Source of the DNA: JBMNGG01 sp050949705
GTDB lineage: Bacteria; Bacillota; Thermosediminibacteria; Thermosediminibacterales; Tepidanaerobacteraceae
Assembly: GCA_050949705.1 (NCBI GenBank)
Contig: JBMNGG010000014.1
Span: 1-25,316 of the forward strand
Length of the DNA: 25,316 nt
Direction: 5' to 3'
This document shows, piece after piece, positions 7,972 to 17,348 of the stretch (positions are counted from its first letter, which is position 1; each line of letters begins with the position of its first letter). The position numbers were made by a program, and so were the translations under genes. The notes under the pieces are model-generated. The model was not told the DNA's origin. It was given only the letters and a program-made list of their open reading frames with translations, and made no database searches.

Positions 7972-10614
7972 ATGACAAAAAAATTTGTCTACAGCTTTCA
8001 TGAAGGAAATGCAAAGATGCGCAATATTTTAGGAGGAAAAGGTGCAAATCTTGCGGAAATGGAGAAAATAGGCCTACCGGTGCCTATGGGTTTTACTGTT
8101 ACTACCGAAGCTTGTCTAAATTATTATGAAGAAGGGGAGAAAATATCTGACGAAATTTTATCCCAAATCTTTGAGAATTTGACCAGCCTGGAAAAAGAAA
8201 TGGGCAAAAAATTAGGCGATAATGACGACCCTCTATTGGTTTCTGTAAGATCTGGTGCGGTTATTTCAATGCCTGGTATGATGGATACCATACTAAACTT
8301 AGGTCTTAATGACGAGAGCGTAAAAGGTTTAGCGGAAAAAACAGGAAACGATCGTTTTGCATATGATAGTTACCGTAGATTTATACAGATGTTTGGAAAT
8401 GTTGTCATGGAGGTAAGCCATGATAATTTTGAAGCAATAATCGATTCAGTCAAGGAAAAGAGGAACATAACCCAAGATATAGATATGACTGCCCAGGACT
8501 GGCAAGAAGTTATTAAACAATATGAAGAAAAAATTAAAGAAGTAACAGGGCAAGAGTTTCCGCAAGATCCAAAAACACAGCTTATAATGGCTATAGAAGC
8601 TGTTTTTAAATCCTGGAATAATCAAAGGGCTAAAGTATATAGAAAAATAAATAAAATTCCCGACAATTTGGGCACAGCTGTTAATGTCCAGACTATGGTT
8701 TTTGGTAATAAAGGTGACGATTCCGGCACAGGAGTGGCTTTCACTCGTAACCCTTCTACCGGGGAAAACAAGGTATATGGTGAATTTCTTGTTAATGCCC
8801 AAGGAGAAGATGTAGTAGCTGGCATAAGGACACCCCAGAGCATAGAAAAGCTGGCAGATGTCATGCCTGATATTTACAAAGAATTTACCGATATATGTAG
8901 CCTATTGGAAAATCACTATCGAGATATGCAGGATATTGAGTTTACTATAGAAAATGGGAAGCTGTACATACTTCAAACCCGTAGTGGTAAGAGAACAGCT
9001 CAAGCGGCAGTAAAGATTGCTGTTGATTTAGTAAAAGAAGGATTGATTAATGAGCAGGAAGCTGTTCTACGCGTGCCTGCGGGACAATTAGAAACATTGC
9101 TTCACCGTCGAATTGACCCTGCTGCTAAGGTTGAAGCTATTGCTAAGGGGTTACCCGCTTCTCCCGGAGCAGCATCTGGCCATGTAGTTTTTGATCCTGA
9201 TGAAGCGGAAGATCTAGGAAATCAAGGTCAAAAAGTTATTTTGGTAAGAAATGAGACAACCCCTGATGACATTCATGGTATTGTAGTTGCACAAGGTGTG
9301 TTGACAAGCCGGGGAGGCATGACAAGTCACGCTGCCGTTGTTGCAAGAGGAATGGGCAAACCATGCGTTTCAGGTTGTGAAGCTATAAAAATAGATTACG
9401 AAAAAGGCTTGTTTAAAGTAAAAGATATAGTAGTAAATAAAGGTGATATAATCTCTATTGACGGCTCTACCGGAGAAGTAATTGTAGGTGAAGTCCCAAT
9501 GATTGATCCTGAACTTTCGGAGGAATTCGATAAGGTTCTAAAATGGGCTGACGAACTAAGAACCATGAAAGTAAGGGCAAATGCAGATACACCAAAGGAT
9601 GCAGAGAAAGCCATAGAATTTGGAGCTGAGGGTATCGGTCTTTGTAGGACTGAGCATATGTTTATGGCACCTGATCGACTGCCAATAGTTCAGCAAATGA
9701 TTATGGCTGAAACTAAAGAGGACAGAGAAAATGCCTTAGCAAAGCTCTTGCCGATACAACAAGAAGATTTTGAGGGAATTTTTGAAGTTATGAATGGTTT
9801 ACCGGTTACTGTAAGGCTTTTAGATCCTCCCCTCCATGAGTTTTTACCAAATGCTGAGGAACTAATAACGGAGATAGCTGAGCTTAAGTCAAAGGGTGAT
9901 ACTAATGAAATTGAGTCAAAACAAGAGATGCTCAGCAAGGTAAGATCATTAAGCGAGATGAACCCAATGTTAGGTCTAAGGGGTTGTAGACTGGGGCTCT
10001 TATATCCAGAGATATATATTATGCAGGTTAAAGCAATCTTAAAGGCTGCATGTAATCTAACCAAAAAAGGTATAAAAGTTATACCTGAAATAGAAATTCC
10101 CTTAGTAGGCCATGAATTAGAATTAAAAACCCTTAGGGAAGTTGTGGAAAAGACTGCGGAAGAGGTCTTTGCTGAAGAAGGCATAAAAGTAGAATATTTT
10201 ATTGGGACAATGATAGAACTGCCTAGAGCATGCTTGACCGCTGATGAAATTGCAAAATCAGCAGACTTTTTCTCATTTGGCACGAATGATCTAACTCAAA
10301 CTACTTTTGGCTTTAGTCGTGATGATGCTGAAGGTAAAATCCTTCCACATTATGTAGAGCAAAAAATATTGTCTGATTCTCCCTTTATAGTTTTAGATAG
10401 AAATGGTGTAGGATCTTTGATGAGAATGGCAGTACAAAAGGGACGAGAAATACAGTCAGACCTTCTTATTGGCATTTGCGGAGAACATGGTGGTGAACCA
10501 AGTTCTGTTGAATTCTGTCACATGATAGGTCTTGACTTTGTAAGCTGTTCACCTTTTAGAGTGCCGATTGCGCGACTGGCAGCAGCCCAGGCGGCCCTCC
10601 AGTATAGTAAATAA
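7972..10614 (+). CDS. ppdK: Pyruvate, phosphate dikinase
   Basis: PPDK interconverts pyruvate + ATP + Pi and PEP + AMP + PPi in the cytoplasm. Anaerobes use it either for gluconeogenesis or for glycolysis with pyrophosphate. The 880-residue protein is full length (C. symbiosum enzyme about 874). Domains in order are the ATP-grasp nucleotide domain (GGKGANLAEM near residue 22; VRSGAVISMPGMMDT near 90), the phosphohistidine domain with GGMTSHAAVVARGMGKPCVSG (catalytic H453; the threonine and serine just before it are the PpsR control sites), and the C-terminal PEP/pyruvate barrel with GICGEHGG (catalytic C836). It starts four bases after ppsR, with AAGGAGAA as binding site, and ends at a strong terminator. 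Confidence 0.97.
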   Translation: MTKKFVYSFHEGNAKMRNILGGKGANLAEMEKIGLPVPMGFTVTTEACLNYYEEGEKISDEILSQIFENLTSLEKEMGKKLGDNDDPLLVSVRSGAVISMPGMMDTILNLGLNDESVKGLAEKTGNDRFAYDSYRRFIQMFGNVVMEVSHDNFEAIIDSVKEKRNITQDIDMTAQDWQEVIKQYEEKIKEVTGQEFPQDPKTQLIMAIEAVFKSWNNQRAKVYRKINKIPDNLGTAVNVQTMVFGNKGDDSGTGVAFTRNPSTGENKVYGEFLVNAQGEDVVAGIRTPQSIEKLADVMPDIYKEFTDICSLLENHYRDMQDIEFTIENGKLYILQTRSGKRTAQAAVKIAVDLVKEGLINEQEAVLRVPAGQLETLLHRRIDPAAKVEAIAKGLPASPGAASGHVVFDPDEAEDLGNQGQKVILVRNETTPDDIHGIVVAQGVLTSRGGMTSHAAVVARGMGKPCVSGCEAIKIDYEKGLFKVKDIVVNKGDIISIDGSTGEVIVGEVPMIDPELSEEFDKVLKWADELRTMKVRANADTPKDAEKAIEFGAEGIGLCRTEHMFMAPDRLPIVQQMIMAETKEDRENALAKLLPIQQEDFEGIFEVMNGLPVTVRLLDPPLHEFLPNAEELITEIAELKSKGDTNEIESKQEMLSKVRSLSEMNPMLGLRGCRLGLLYPEIYIMQVKAILKAACNLTKKGIKVIPEIEIPLVGHELELKTLREVVEKTAEEVFAEEGIKVEYFIGTMIELPRACLTADEIAKSADFFSFGTNDLTQTTFGFSRDDAEGKILPHYVEQKILSDSPFIVLDRNGVGSLMRMAVQKGREIQSDLLIGICGEHGGEPSSVEFCHMIGLDFVSCSPFRVPIARLAAAQAALQYSK

Positions 10615-10622
10615 AAAGCACT

Positions 10623-10664
10623 AAAAACAGGGTATCGCACTTGATAGGTGGATACCCTGTTTTT
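10623..10664 (+). terminator. Intrinsic terminator after ppdK
   Basis: A perfect 14-base stem (AAAAACAGGGTATC at 10623–10636 pairing with GATACCCTGTTTTT at 10651–10664) encloses a 14-base loop and ends in a T run. The A-rich left arm also makes it able to work from the other side. It closes the core operon nine bases after the ppdK stop. Confidence 0.93.
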
Positions 10665-10853
10665 ATATGAAAATTTATTATTTGAAAGACAGTAGAAAGA
10701 TATGTTAAAGAATGTTAATATTTTGTTATATGATACTTAAATGAATGCTTGGTGGTTGTCAACAAATGGACAGTTTTACTCGGATATCATAGTAAATTTT
10801 AAGGAATAAAGAAGATTTTACCTAGGATTCAAACTTATATTGAGGTGTTTTCT

Positions 10854-12395
10854 GTGAAAATATTACTTAGTCTTTACCTATTTGTAGCGGTTTTATTAAC
10901 TCAATTTTTTGCTGCTTACTTTTTTTCAAAGGGTAAAAATAGCTACCGAAAGGTATTCTCGGCATTTATATTATGCGTCGGTGTATATTTGTTTGGTTAT
11001 TTAATGATTATCAACAATAGCAATTTGCAAGAATTGATCTTTTGGAATCAGATTCAGTATTTGGGTTTACCTTTTATCTCTGTATTATGGCTGACGGTAG
11101 CTCTTCTTTATACCAAGACCATCTATACCCTGAGTAGGCGTATGACGGTTGTCCTCTTTTTTGTGCCTGTAATTACTTTTTTCATGCGGCTCACTAATTC
11201 TTGGCACCATCTTTTTTACATGAACTGGGAGGTAAAACAGTTTTTAGGATGTTATTCCTTACATATGGAAAGAGGTTACTGGTATTATATTCATATTTCC
11301 TATACTATATTGTGCTTGTTTCTGACAATAATCAGTTTATTATTTGGGATATCGAAAAAGCAGTATGGCTACACCAAACCACAATTTATGATTTTCTTTT
11401 TTGCTTCCCTACTTCCTCTTATCGGAATAATGCTGATTATTTTTACTTACGATAAGTGGATAGTTGATTTTACGGCTTTAATAATGCCCATTTCTATACT
11501 TATTATTGGTTATGGTATTTTAAAATATGATTTTTTAGAAATAAAGGCTCTCGCTCGAGAAACAGTCTTTGAGAACAGTCTTGATGGCATGATGATATTG
11601 GAATCAGGGCTAAGGCTAATTGATTACAACAAGGCTGCTAAAGATTTTTTTAGAGCATTAAATATTTCATTAGATAACTATCCTATAGAGCATTTATTTA
11701 ATCGGGAACCAGAGTTGCTGGAAATTTTCAAAAGTGAGACTACCCAGGAATTTTCTGTGATGGTTGACGGGGAAAAGCGTTTCTTTGAGATTAGCGCATT
11801 GCCCTTGGGCATTCCTCATGATAAGAAAACGAGGATGTTTAAAAGTATCCGAGATATTACAGAAAAGAAAAAGGTTCAGGAAAAACTTACTGTTTTGGCT
11901 ACCACAGATTCCTTGAGTGGCCTTTATAATCGAGCAGAGTTTATGAAGTTGGCTCAAAGGGAATTGTCATGGGCTAAAATACATAATAAGAAATTATCTT
12001 TGTTGATGATTGATCTAGATCATTTTAAAACCATCAACGATACATTTGGACATGCAGCCGGAGATGAAGTGATTCGCCAAATGGGGAAAATGATAATGAC
12101 TAATTTCCGAAAAACAGACTTTGCTGGACGCTTAGGAGGGGAAGAATTTGCTGTACTTTTAAAAGATGCTTCTTTGGATGAGGCAAAAGGTGCTGCAAAG
12201 AAATTCCTGGATACTGTATCAAGTAAAAAAGTGATTTACGAGGAACAGGAAATAAGTATTACTGTAAGTATTGGAGTAGCAGCAATCAATAGTGAGAATA
12301 ATATAAGCAACATCGAAGATGTTTTAAAACAGGCAGACGATGCTCTGTATAAAGCAAAAGCCAAAGGACGAAATTGTGTTGTAACAACAAAATGA
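10854..12395 (+). CDS. Membrane-bound diguanylate cyclase (7TM–PAS–GGDEF)
   Basis: This protein predicts synthesis of cyclic-di-GMP from two GTP. It has 513 residues from the GTG at 10854, chosen because GAGG at 10842–10845 is correctly spaced for it; the GTG at 10845 is inside that site. Residues 1–225 form seven hydrophobic helices resembling the histidine-kinase-type 7TM sensor region. A PAS-like segment (about 235–345) with ENSLDGMMILE and RDITEKKK follows, then a GGDEF domain beginning TTDSLSGLYNR. The catalytic GGEEF is at 428–432. RKTD lies five residues before it, matching the inhibitory I-site RxxD, so product feedback is likely. The gene stands alone between two terminators. The ligand of the membrane sensor is unknown. 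Confidence 0.9.
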   Translation: MKILLSLYLFVAVLLTQFFAAYFFSKGKNSYRKVFSAFILCVGVYLFGYLMIINNSNLQELIFWNQIQYLGLPFISVLWLTVALLYTKTIYTLSRRMTVVLFFVPVITFFMRLTNSWHHLFYMNWEVKQFLGCYSLHMERGYWYYIHISYTILCLFLTIISLLFGISKKQYGYTKPQFMIFFFASLLPLIGIMLIIFTYDKWIVDFTALIMPISILIIGYGILKYDFLEIKALARETVFENSLDGMMILESGLRLIDYNKAAKDFFRALNISLDNYPIEHLFNREPELLEIFKSETTQEFSVMVDGEKRFFEISALPLGIPHDKKTRMFKSIRDITEKKKVQEKLTVLATTDSLSGLYNRAEFMKLAQRELSWAKIHNKKLSLLMIDLDHFKTINDTFGHAAGDEVIRQMGKMIMTNFRKTDFAGRLGGEEFAVLLKDASLDEAKGAAKKFLDTVSSKKVIYEEQEISITVSIGVAAINSENNISNIEDVLKQADDALYKAKAKGRNCVVTTK

Positions 12396-12422
12396 GTTAG
12401 CTATTATTGTGGTTGTTATCAT

Positions 12423-12486
12423 GGCGTCTGATATTATCATTGTTACCTTTGATCAATTGGTAACGACTAATATGACGCCTTTTTTA
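12423..12486 (+). terminator. Intrinsic terminator after the diguanylate cyclase
   Basis: GGCGTC (12423–12428) pairs with GACGCC (12474–12479), and inside it GTTACC (12442–12447) pairs with GGTAAC (12459–12464). The joining arms are mostly complementary, giving a long imperfect hairpin followed by TTTTTT. It lies 28 bases after the stop codon. Confidence 0.85.
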
Positions 12487-13136
12487 TTAATATGTGTTAT
12501 TATCGGATTTGTTTTTTTATTTTCAAATTACTTACGGCTTTGGTGTATCTTCAATGTGTGATATTGATAACTAAACTTTAGAGGATCTTTATTTCCTTGC
12601 GGATAAAGCACTCATTTGGCTGAACAATGCGGTAATAATAGAGTTGAAATAGCTTGTAGATGTGCTAGAATGGCAGACGATATTTAATGAAGATAAGCCC
12701 ACGACCACAAACACAGTTCATGTGAAGCCTGTCACAAGCAGTTTAATTTTTCGACAGTAGTGAATATTCAAGAAGGTTTTTGGAGAAATTTGGCGAATAT
12801 TAAGTTGTAGAGAAGAAGGTTCATACAAGCGTGATGGTATGTTTTTATCACCATGGTAGCTTGATAGTGCGAGGTGAGTTGTAAGCGATAAAGAGCGGTT
12901 TAGCAATACAAGCTTAACAGAACTTCCTAAATATCACGCTGTGGTTAGAACGGTTTCAGGCAGTGAGCCCCAGAAGGATTTCCGGAGTTTAGGCAGAACT
13001 AGGAGCAATATCTGCGTCCTAAAAATGTGTAAAAATGTAGTCCGAGTTGATATAAAAAAATTGGGTGTTGCAGAAAATGTGACAAATTACACACAATTGA
13101 CGATATTTAATGCAGGTAGATTATGGGGGTTACATC
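12487..13136. other. Intergenic stretch of about 650 bp without a recognisable gene
   Basis: Neither strand holds an open frame that I can match to a protein family. The longest plus reading frame (12941–13192) overlaps the following gene and has no plausible composition or ribosome binding site; a minus frame at 12718–12906 is similar. No c-di-GMP riboswitch (GEMM) pattern was seen, although genes on both sides handle c-di-GMP. The stretch could be decayed coding sequence or a long leader for the GGDEF-EAL gene. Confidence 0.5.
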
Positions 13137-16100
13137 ATGATAAGCATGCCTCTTATGTTTTCGATAATTTTCAGTTCAATTTGCGTAGTTAGTTTTTATT
13201 TGGGTATCTACACGCTTTACATAAATCCGAAATCTACGACGAACCGTTTGTTTTTTGCGCTAACAGTAGCGTTGTTTATTTGGTCATTTGGTTTTGCGAT
13301 GGCAATATCAGCGCCTAGTATATCCGTTTGTTTATTCTGGAGGAGATTTGCAGCTATAGGATGGGGATTATTCTACAGTATCCTGCTCCATTTTATGATC
13401 TCTCTGGCTGGAAGAGCTTCATTGCTGAATAAGTGGTGGAAATATGTGCTGCTGTATCTTCCAGCAGCAGTCTGTATTTCTGTATTTACCTATATCCCGG
13501 GGCTCAATCCGCATCAATATAACTTGGAACAAACGGCTTTGGGATGGGTCAATGTTTCAATTAAAAACTATTGGAATTGGTTTTTTATATTATATTACTT
13601 TAGCTATACCTTGATAGGTATTTTTTTTGTATGGAGATGGGGGAAATCAGAAAACAGCAAAAATATTAAAAAACATTCAAAAATCATAATAAATGTATTC
13701 ATTATTACTCTTATACTTGGAGCCTTTACCGAAAGCTTTGTGAATAATATATTTTCTATTAAAATACCGCAGTTAGCTCCGATCATAATGATGCTCCCGA
13801 TGCTGTCAATAAGCTATGCTATGCAGAAGTATGGCTTTCTTGATAATAGAAGAAACGCAATCGATTCACTCCTATTTGGTGACCAGATCAGAACAAGGAT
13901 AATAAATTACATGGCTATTTCTCTTTTCGCCGGTAGTATATTAAATATCATAACCATGTATTTTATTTTTCACAAAAAGGATTTAGTTTCAACCCTCATA
14001 TTCAGCGGCTTTTTGGTAATAGTCGGCATTGTTTTTGATACAATCGAAAGATTAGAAAAAAGCATGAGATACAAAGACTTTATTTATGCGGCAGCCTTAT
14101 TTATACTGATACCTGCTCTGACAATTAATTTTATTGAATATGCAGGTGTGACAGTCTGGGCCCATGGATTGATTTTTCTTATTATCTCCATAGCTATGGT
14201 AAGCAAGCTAATACAGATTTCTGTATCAATTTCAATTATATTGACCCAGCTGGTGGTTTATCTCCTTAAGCCTAGCAAATTGCTGCGAATTGATGCCGTA
14301 GACCATGTCGGGCGGATAGGCTTAAGCGCAATAGCAATATGGATAGCATTATTTGTTATGAATGTATTCAGGTCAAAACTCCTTGAAAATGCATATCAAA
14401 TAAGCTTTCAAATGCTGGTGGCAGAGGTTTCCACTCGCTATGTAAGCGTCGGTGAGAAAGGTTTTGATGAGGTAACAAATGAGACGTTACGCAGAACAAG
14501 TGAATTTTTGAAGACAGACGGCACCTTCATTTATCTGTTCAATAAAGAAAAAGATACAATAACCTGCTCACACTCATGGACAAATGGACAAAATTTAAAG
14601 AATCCTAATTATCATGAGGAAATAACTTTGAGCGATTATCCATACCTGCTCCGTATGTTTTCAGCTCATAATTTGGAAATTTTTGATATGGACGATCTAT
14701 CGCCAAATGAATATAGCGACATAGTGCAGAATTTGGACAAGCAGGTCAAATCACTGCTTGTACTGCCGATAGAGAATAATAATAATGTCTATGGCTTCCT
14801 AGTGCTTCAATCAATTACAAAGAATAAAGCCTGGGGTACCGTTGATAAAAACAATCTAATGATTATTACAAATATTATCGCCGGAACGCTTGAGAGAATA
14901 CGACAGGAGAAGCAAATAAACTTTATGGCGTATTATGATACGCTGACCAGGCTTCCCAATCGCACACTGTTCAGAGATCGTTTTAATCAGGCAGTTTTGC
15001 TGGCAGAACGGACAAATAAAATAATTGCAGTAATATTTATGGATTTGGATTCTTTTAAGAATGTAAATGATACTATAGGGCATGAGGGGGGAGATAGACT
15101 GATCATAGAAGTCTCCCGAAGATTGTCAGAGACATTTCGTAAATCTGATACAGTTTCTCGTTTCGGTGGAGATGAGTTTTTGATCATGGTCAACAATATT
15201 GACAGAATTGAGGATGTCTACAAAATAGCTGAAAAGGTAATCAACACTTTTAGAACTCCATTTACTGTATCCAATCAGGAAATCTATATTTCTGCTAGTG
15301 TTGGTATGGCTGTTTACCCTTTTGACGGAAAGGATGTCGACACCTTGATAAGGAATGCGGATATTGCCATGTACGAGGCGAAATTTAAGGGGAAAGGTCA
15401 ATATTGCCTTTGTTCTGAGGATATGAAGGAAGAGGTCATGCTAAAGCATGAGCTCTCCAACAAATTACACAGAGCAATAGAGAACAACGAATTAGTTTTG
15501 CATTACCAGCCTATGGTATCCGCTAAGACTGGCGAGATTATGTGTTTGGAGGCTTTGGTGCGATGGAATCAGCCAGATTATGGACTTATCCATCCGGAAA
15601 TGTTTATTCCCCTGGCCGAGCAGAACGGATTGATTGGCCCGATTGGTGAATGGGTTTTAAAAACAGCCTGCAATCAGATAATAGCATGGCTTGATATGGG
15701 ATTGCCCCCTATACATATTTCTGTTAATGTATCCGTACTTCAGCTGCGTAATTCAAAATTCGTTACTACCTTAAAGAGAATACTTAATGAGGTAGGGCTG
15801 AAGGCAGAATACCTCGAACTAGAAATTACAGAGAGTGCTGCGGTGAAGGAATCTGACAATATTTCGAATGTACTTAAGAAATTGAGGGAATTAGGAATAC
15901 AAATATCAATAGATGACTTCGGTACGGAATATTCTTCACTTAGCAGACTTAATCATCTGCCCGTAAACCGTATTAAAATAGATAGAAGCTTCATAAACAA
16001 TTTGTTCAGGAGCGAAAAAGACCAAACATTGGTTAAAGGCATGATTCATCTTTCGCAGACACTAGGGCTCAGAGTTGTTGCAGAAGGTGTTGAACATGAA

Positions 16101-16223
16101 GCACAGCTTGAATTCCTGAGAAAGCTTGGCTGTGACGAGATCCAGGGTTATTACATCAGCCGCCCTATTCATGCTGACGATGTTATCAAGCTGTTTAACT
16201 ATGTGGACAGTTCAAATGGCTGA
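13137..16223 (+). CDS. Membrane GGDEF–EAL protein with GAF domain (c-di-GMP turnover)
   Basis: This protein has 1028 residues from the ATG at 13137, preceded by GGGGGT at 13125–13130 with about 6 bases spacing; the ATG at 13110 lacks a site. The first 415 residues hold about ten or more membrane helices, the first seven like a 7TM sensor. A GAF-like domain (about 420–590) follows, then GGDEF with intact RFGGDEF (GGDEF 677–681) and an I-site RKSD five residues earlier. EAL follows, with EAL at 805–807, ISVNVS, LEITES, IDDFGT (D926, D927), IKIDRSF, AEGVE and IQGYY. All recognised metal and catalytic residues of EAL phosphodiesterases are present, so both synthesis and breakdown are possible. 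One oddity is DDFGTE where the family has DDFGTG. Which activity dominates cannot be told from sequence. Confidence 0.92.
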   Translation: MISMPLMFSIIFSSICVVSFYLGIYTLYINPKSTTNRLFFALTVALFIWSFGFAMAISAPSISVCLFWRRFAAIGWGLFYSILLHFMISLAGRASLLNKWWKYVLLYLPAAVCISVFTYIPGLNPHQYNLEQTALGWVNVSIKNYWNWFFILYYFSYTLIGIFFVWRWGKSENSKNIKKHSKIIINVFIITLILGAFTESFVNNIFSIKIPQLAPIIMMLPMLSISYAMQKYGFLDNRRNAIDSLLFGDQIRTRIINYMAISLFAGSILNIITMYFIFHKKDLVSTLIFSGFLVIVGIVFDTIERLEKSMRYKDFIYAAALFILIPALTINFIEYAGVTVWAHGLIFLIISIAMVSKLIQISVSISIILTQLVVYLLKPSKLLRIDAVDHVGRIGLSAIAIWIALFVMNVFRSKLLENAYQISFQMLVAEVSTRYVSVGEKGFDEVTNETLRRTSEFLKTDGTFIYLFNKEKDTITCSHSWTNGQNLKNPNYHEEITLSDYPYLLRMFSAHNLEIFDMDDLSPNEYSDIVQNLDKQVKSLLVLPIENNNNVYGFLVLQSITKNKAWGTVDKNNLMIITNIIAGTLERIRQEKQINFMAYYDTLTRLPNRTLFRDRFNQAVLLAERTNKIIAVIFMDLDSFKNVNDTIGHEGGDRLIIEVSRRLSETFRKSDTVSRFGGDEFLIMVNNIDRIEDVYKIAEKVINTFRTPFTVSNQEIYISASVGMAVYPFDGKDVDTLIRNADIAMYEAKFKGKGQYCLCSEDMKEEVMLKHELSNKLHRAIENNELVLHYQPMVSAKTGEIMCLEALVRWNQPDYGLIHPEMFIPLAEQNGLIGPIGEWVLKTACNQIIAWLDMGLPPIHISVNVSVLQLRNSKFVTTLKRILNEVGLKAEYLELEITESAAVKESDNISNVLKKLRELGIQISIDDFGTEYSSLSRLNHLPVNRIKIDRSFINNLFRSEKDQTLVKGMIHLSQTLGLRVVAEGVEHEAQLEFLRKLGCDEIQGYYISRPIHADDVIKLFNYVDSSNG

Positions 16224-16337
16224 ACCTATGGCTTTCAAAGGAATGACTTAACGTTTTATTGAAAAAAGACTCCTTTGTGTTCGGGGGCGTCGCCACCAAA
16301 CTAAATGACTTATATAATAGATTTTAAAAAATAAAGG

Positions 16338-17348
16338 TTATGCTATCTCTGTCTCATTGACAACTGTGTTATTTTCATATATTTTTATTGCTTGACTAAG
16401 TATTGTCAGAATTAACTCTTCATAGGACATGCCTGCTACTTCTGCCATTCTTGGAAAATCGCTATAACCTCGCTGAAGACCTGGAAGGCTATTAATTTCG
16501 ATTACGTAGGGTACATTATCTTTCATCCTTATATCAACCCTGGCAAAGTCCTTACACCCCAAAGCATCAAAAGCAAAAAGAGCGCTCTTTTCTATGATTT
16601 CTTTCTTTTCTTTACTCAATGGTGCAGGGCAATAAAATTGTTTTTGACCCCCAAGACCATTTTTAGATTCAAATGTATTAAACTTATCGTATTCTTCAGA
16701 AACGCTCCTAAAATCAATTTCTAAAATCGGCAAGACAATTTTTTCTTTGCCATTACCGATGATACCTACCGTAAACTCCCTACCATCAATATATTCTTCA
16801 GCTAAAGCCGGCGGTTGATAGTCTTTTAATAATCTTACAACTTTTTGGTATAGGTCTTCTTCTTTATAAACTAAACTATCTTTATGGATTCCAAAACCGG
16901 AACCTTCACATGCTGGCTTGACTATTGCTGGAAATTTCAAATTCGGATCTAATTTTTCTTTGCCTGTATAGAATTCCTGAAAATAAGGTGTTGACACACT
17001 ATGAAATCTAAAAAGTTTTTTTGCAACGGCTTTATTTAAAGCCATACCATGAGCAAGTACACCAGAACCCACATAAGGTATTCCTAGCATTTCCAATATG
17101 GCAGGTACTTGAGATTGTCTGCTTTCGCCTTTGACCCCTGTGCTAAGATTAAAAACGAAATTAACTTTGCTTTTCAAAAGGTTTTCTATAATTTTATTAT
17201 CAGCAATAATCTTCTTTACTCTGTACTTCTTGGAAATTATCTTTTCAATTTCCCGTGAAGTTATTCTCCTCTGTTCTTCTGCTTTAATATCCTCAATATT
17301 GTGCATTTTTGAGTTAATTTTATTTACAACTAGACCAATTGTATACAT
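16338..17348 (-). CDS. D-alanine–D-alanine ligase-like ATP-grasp protein
   Basis: This 336-residue ATP-grasp ligase is on the opposite strand to all its neighbours. Visible family features are LGIPYVGSGVLAHGMALNK (residues 88–106), the ATP-binding KPACEGSGFG (K144–G153), EEYIDGREFTV (184–194), the magnesium ligands ARVDIR (D272) and EIN (E284, N286), and the C-terminal LPG (288–290) plus YSDFPRMAEVAGMSYEEL. The usual Ddl segment HGxxGEDGxxQ is replaced by STGVKGESRQSQV. The protein is therefore a Ddl relative, and the substrate may be a different amino acid or peptide carboxylate. The start is fixed by AAGGAGG (about 17356–17362 on this strand) before the ATG at 17346–17348. No partner gene lies beside it on the same strand. 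Confidence 0.82.
   Translation of the reverse strand: MYTIGLVVNKINSKMHNIEDIKAEEQRRITSREIEKIISKKYRVKKIIADNKIIENLLKSKVNFVFNLSTGVKGESRQSQVPAILEMLGIPYVGSGVLAHGMALNKAVAKKLFRFHSVSTPYFQEFYTGKEKLDPNLKFPAIVKPACEGSGFGIHKDSLVYKEEDLYQKVVRLLKDYQPPALAEEYIDGREFTVGIIGNGKEKIVLPILEIDFRSVSEEYDKFNTFESKNGLGGQKQFYCPAPLSKEKKEIIEKSALFAFDALGCKDFARVDIRMKDNVPYVIEINSLPGLQRGYSDFPRMAEVAGMSYEELILTILSQAIKIYENNTVVNETEIA

Noticed and set aside
8446..8864. Overlapping minus-strand open frames inside ppdK
   Set aside because: They lie wholly within a strongly conserved, full-length ppdK and have no ribosome binding site or family resemblance.
9690..10283. 197-codon minus-strand open frame inside ppdK
   Set aside because: Serine-rich antisense shadow of conserved PPDK sequence; its composition follows from the codon usage of the real gene.
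12718..12906. Minus-strand 62-codon frame as a transposase remnant
   Set aside because: No motif of any transposase family could be matched, and no terminal repeats surround it.
12941..13192. 83-codon plus-strand frame ahead of the GGDEF–EAL gene
   Set aside because: No binding site, implausible composition, and overlap with the well-supported gene start at 13137.
16230..16300. AAAGGA…TCCTTT inverted repeat as a terminator after the GGDEF–EAL gene
   Set aside because: The six-base arms enclose 28 bases and there is no T run on the plus strand.
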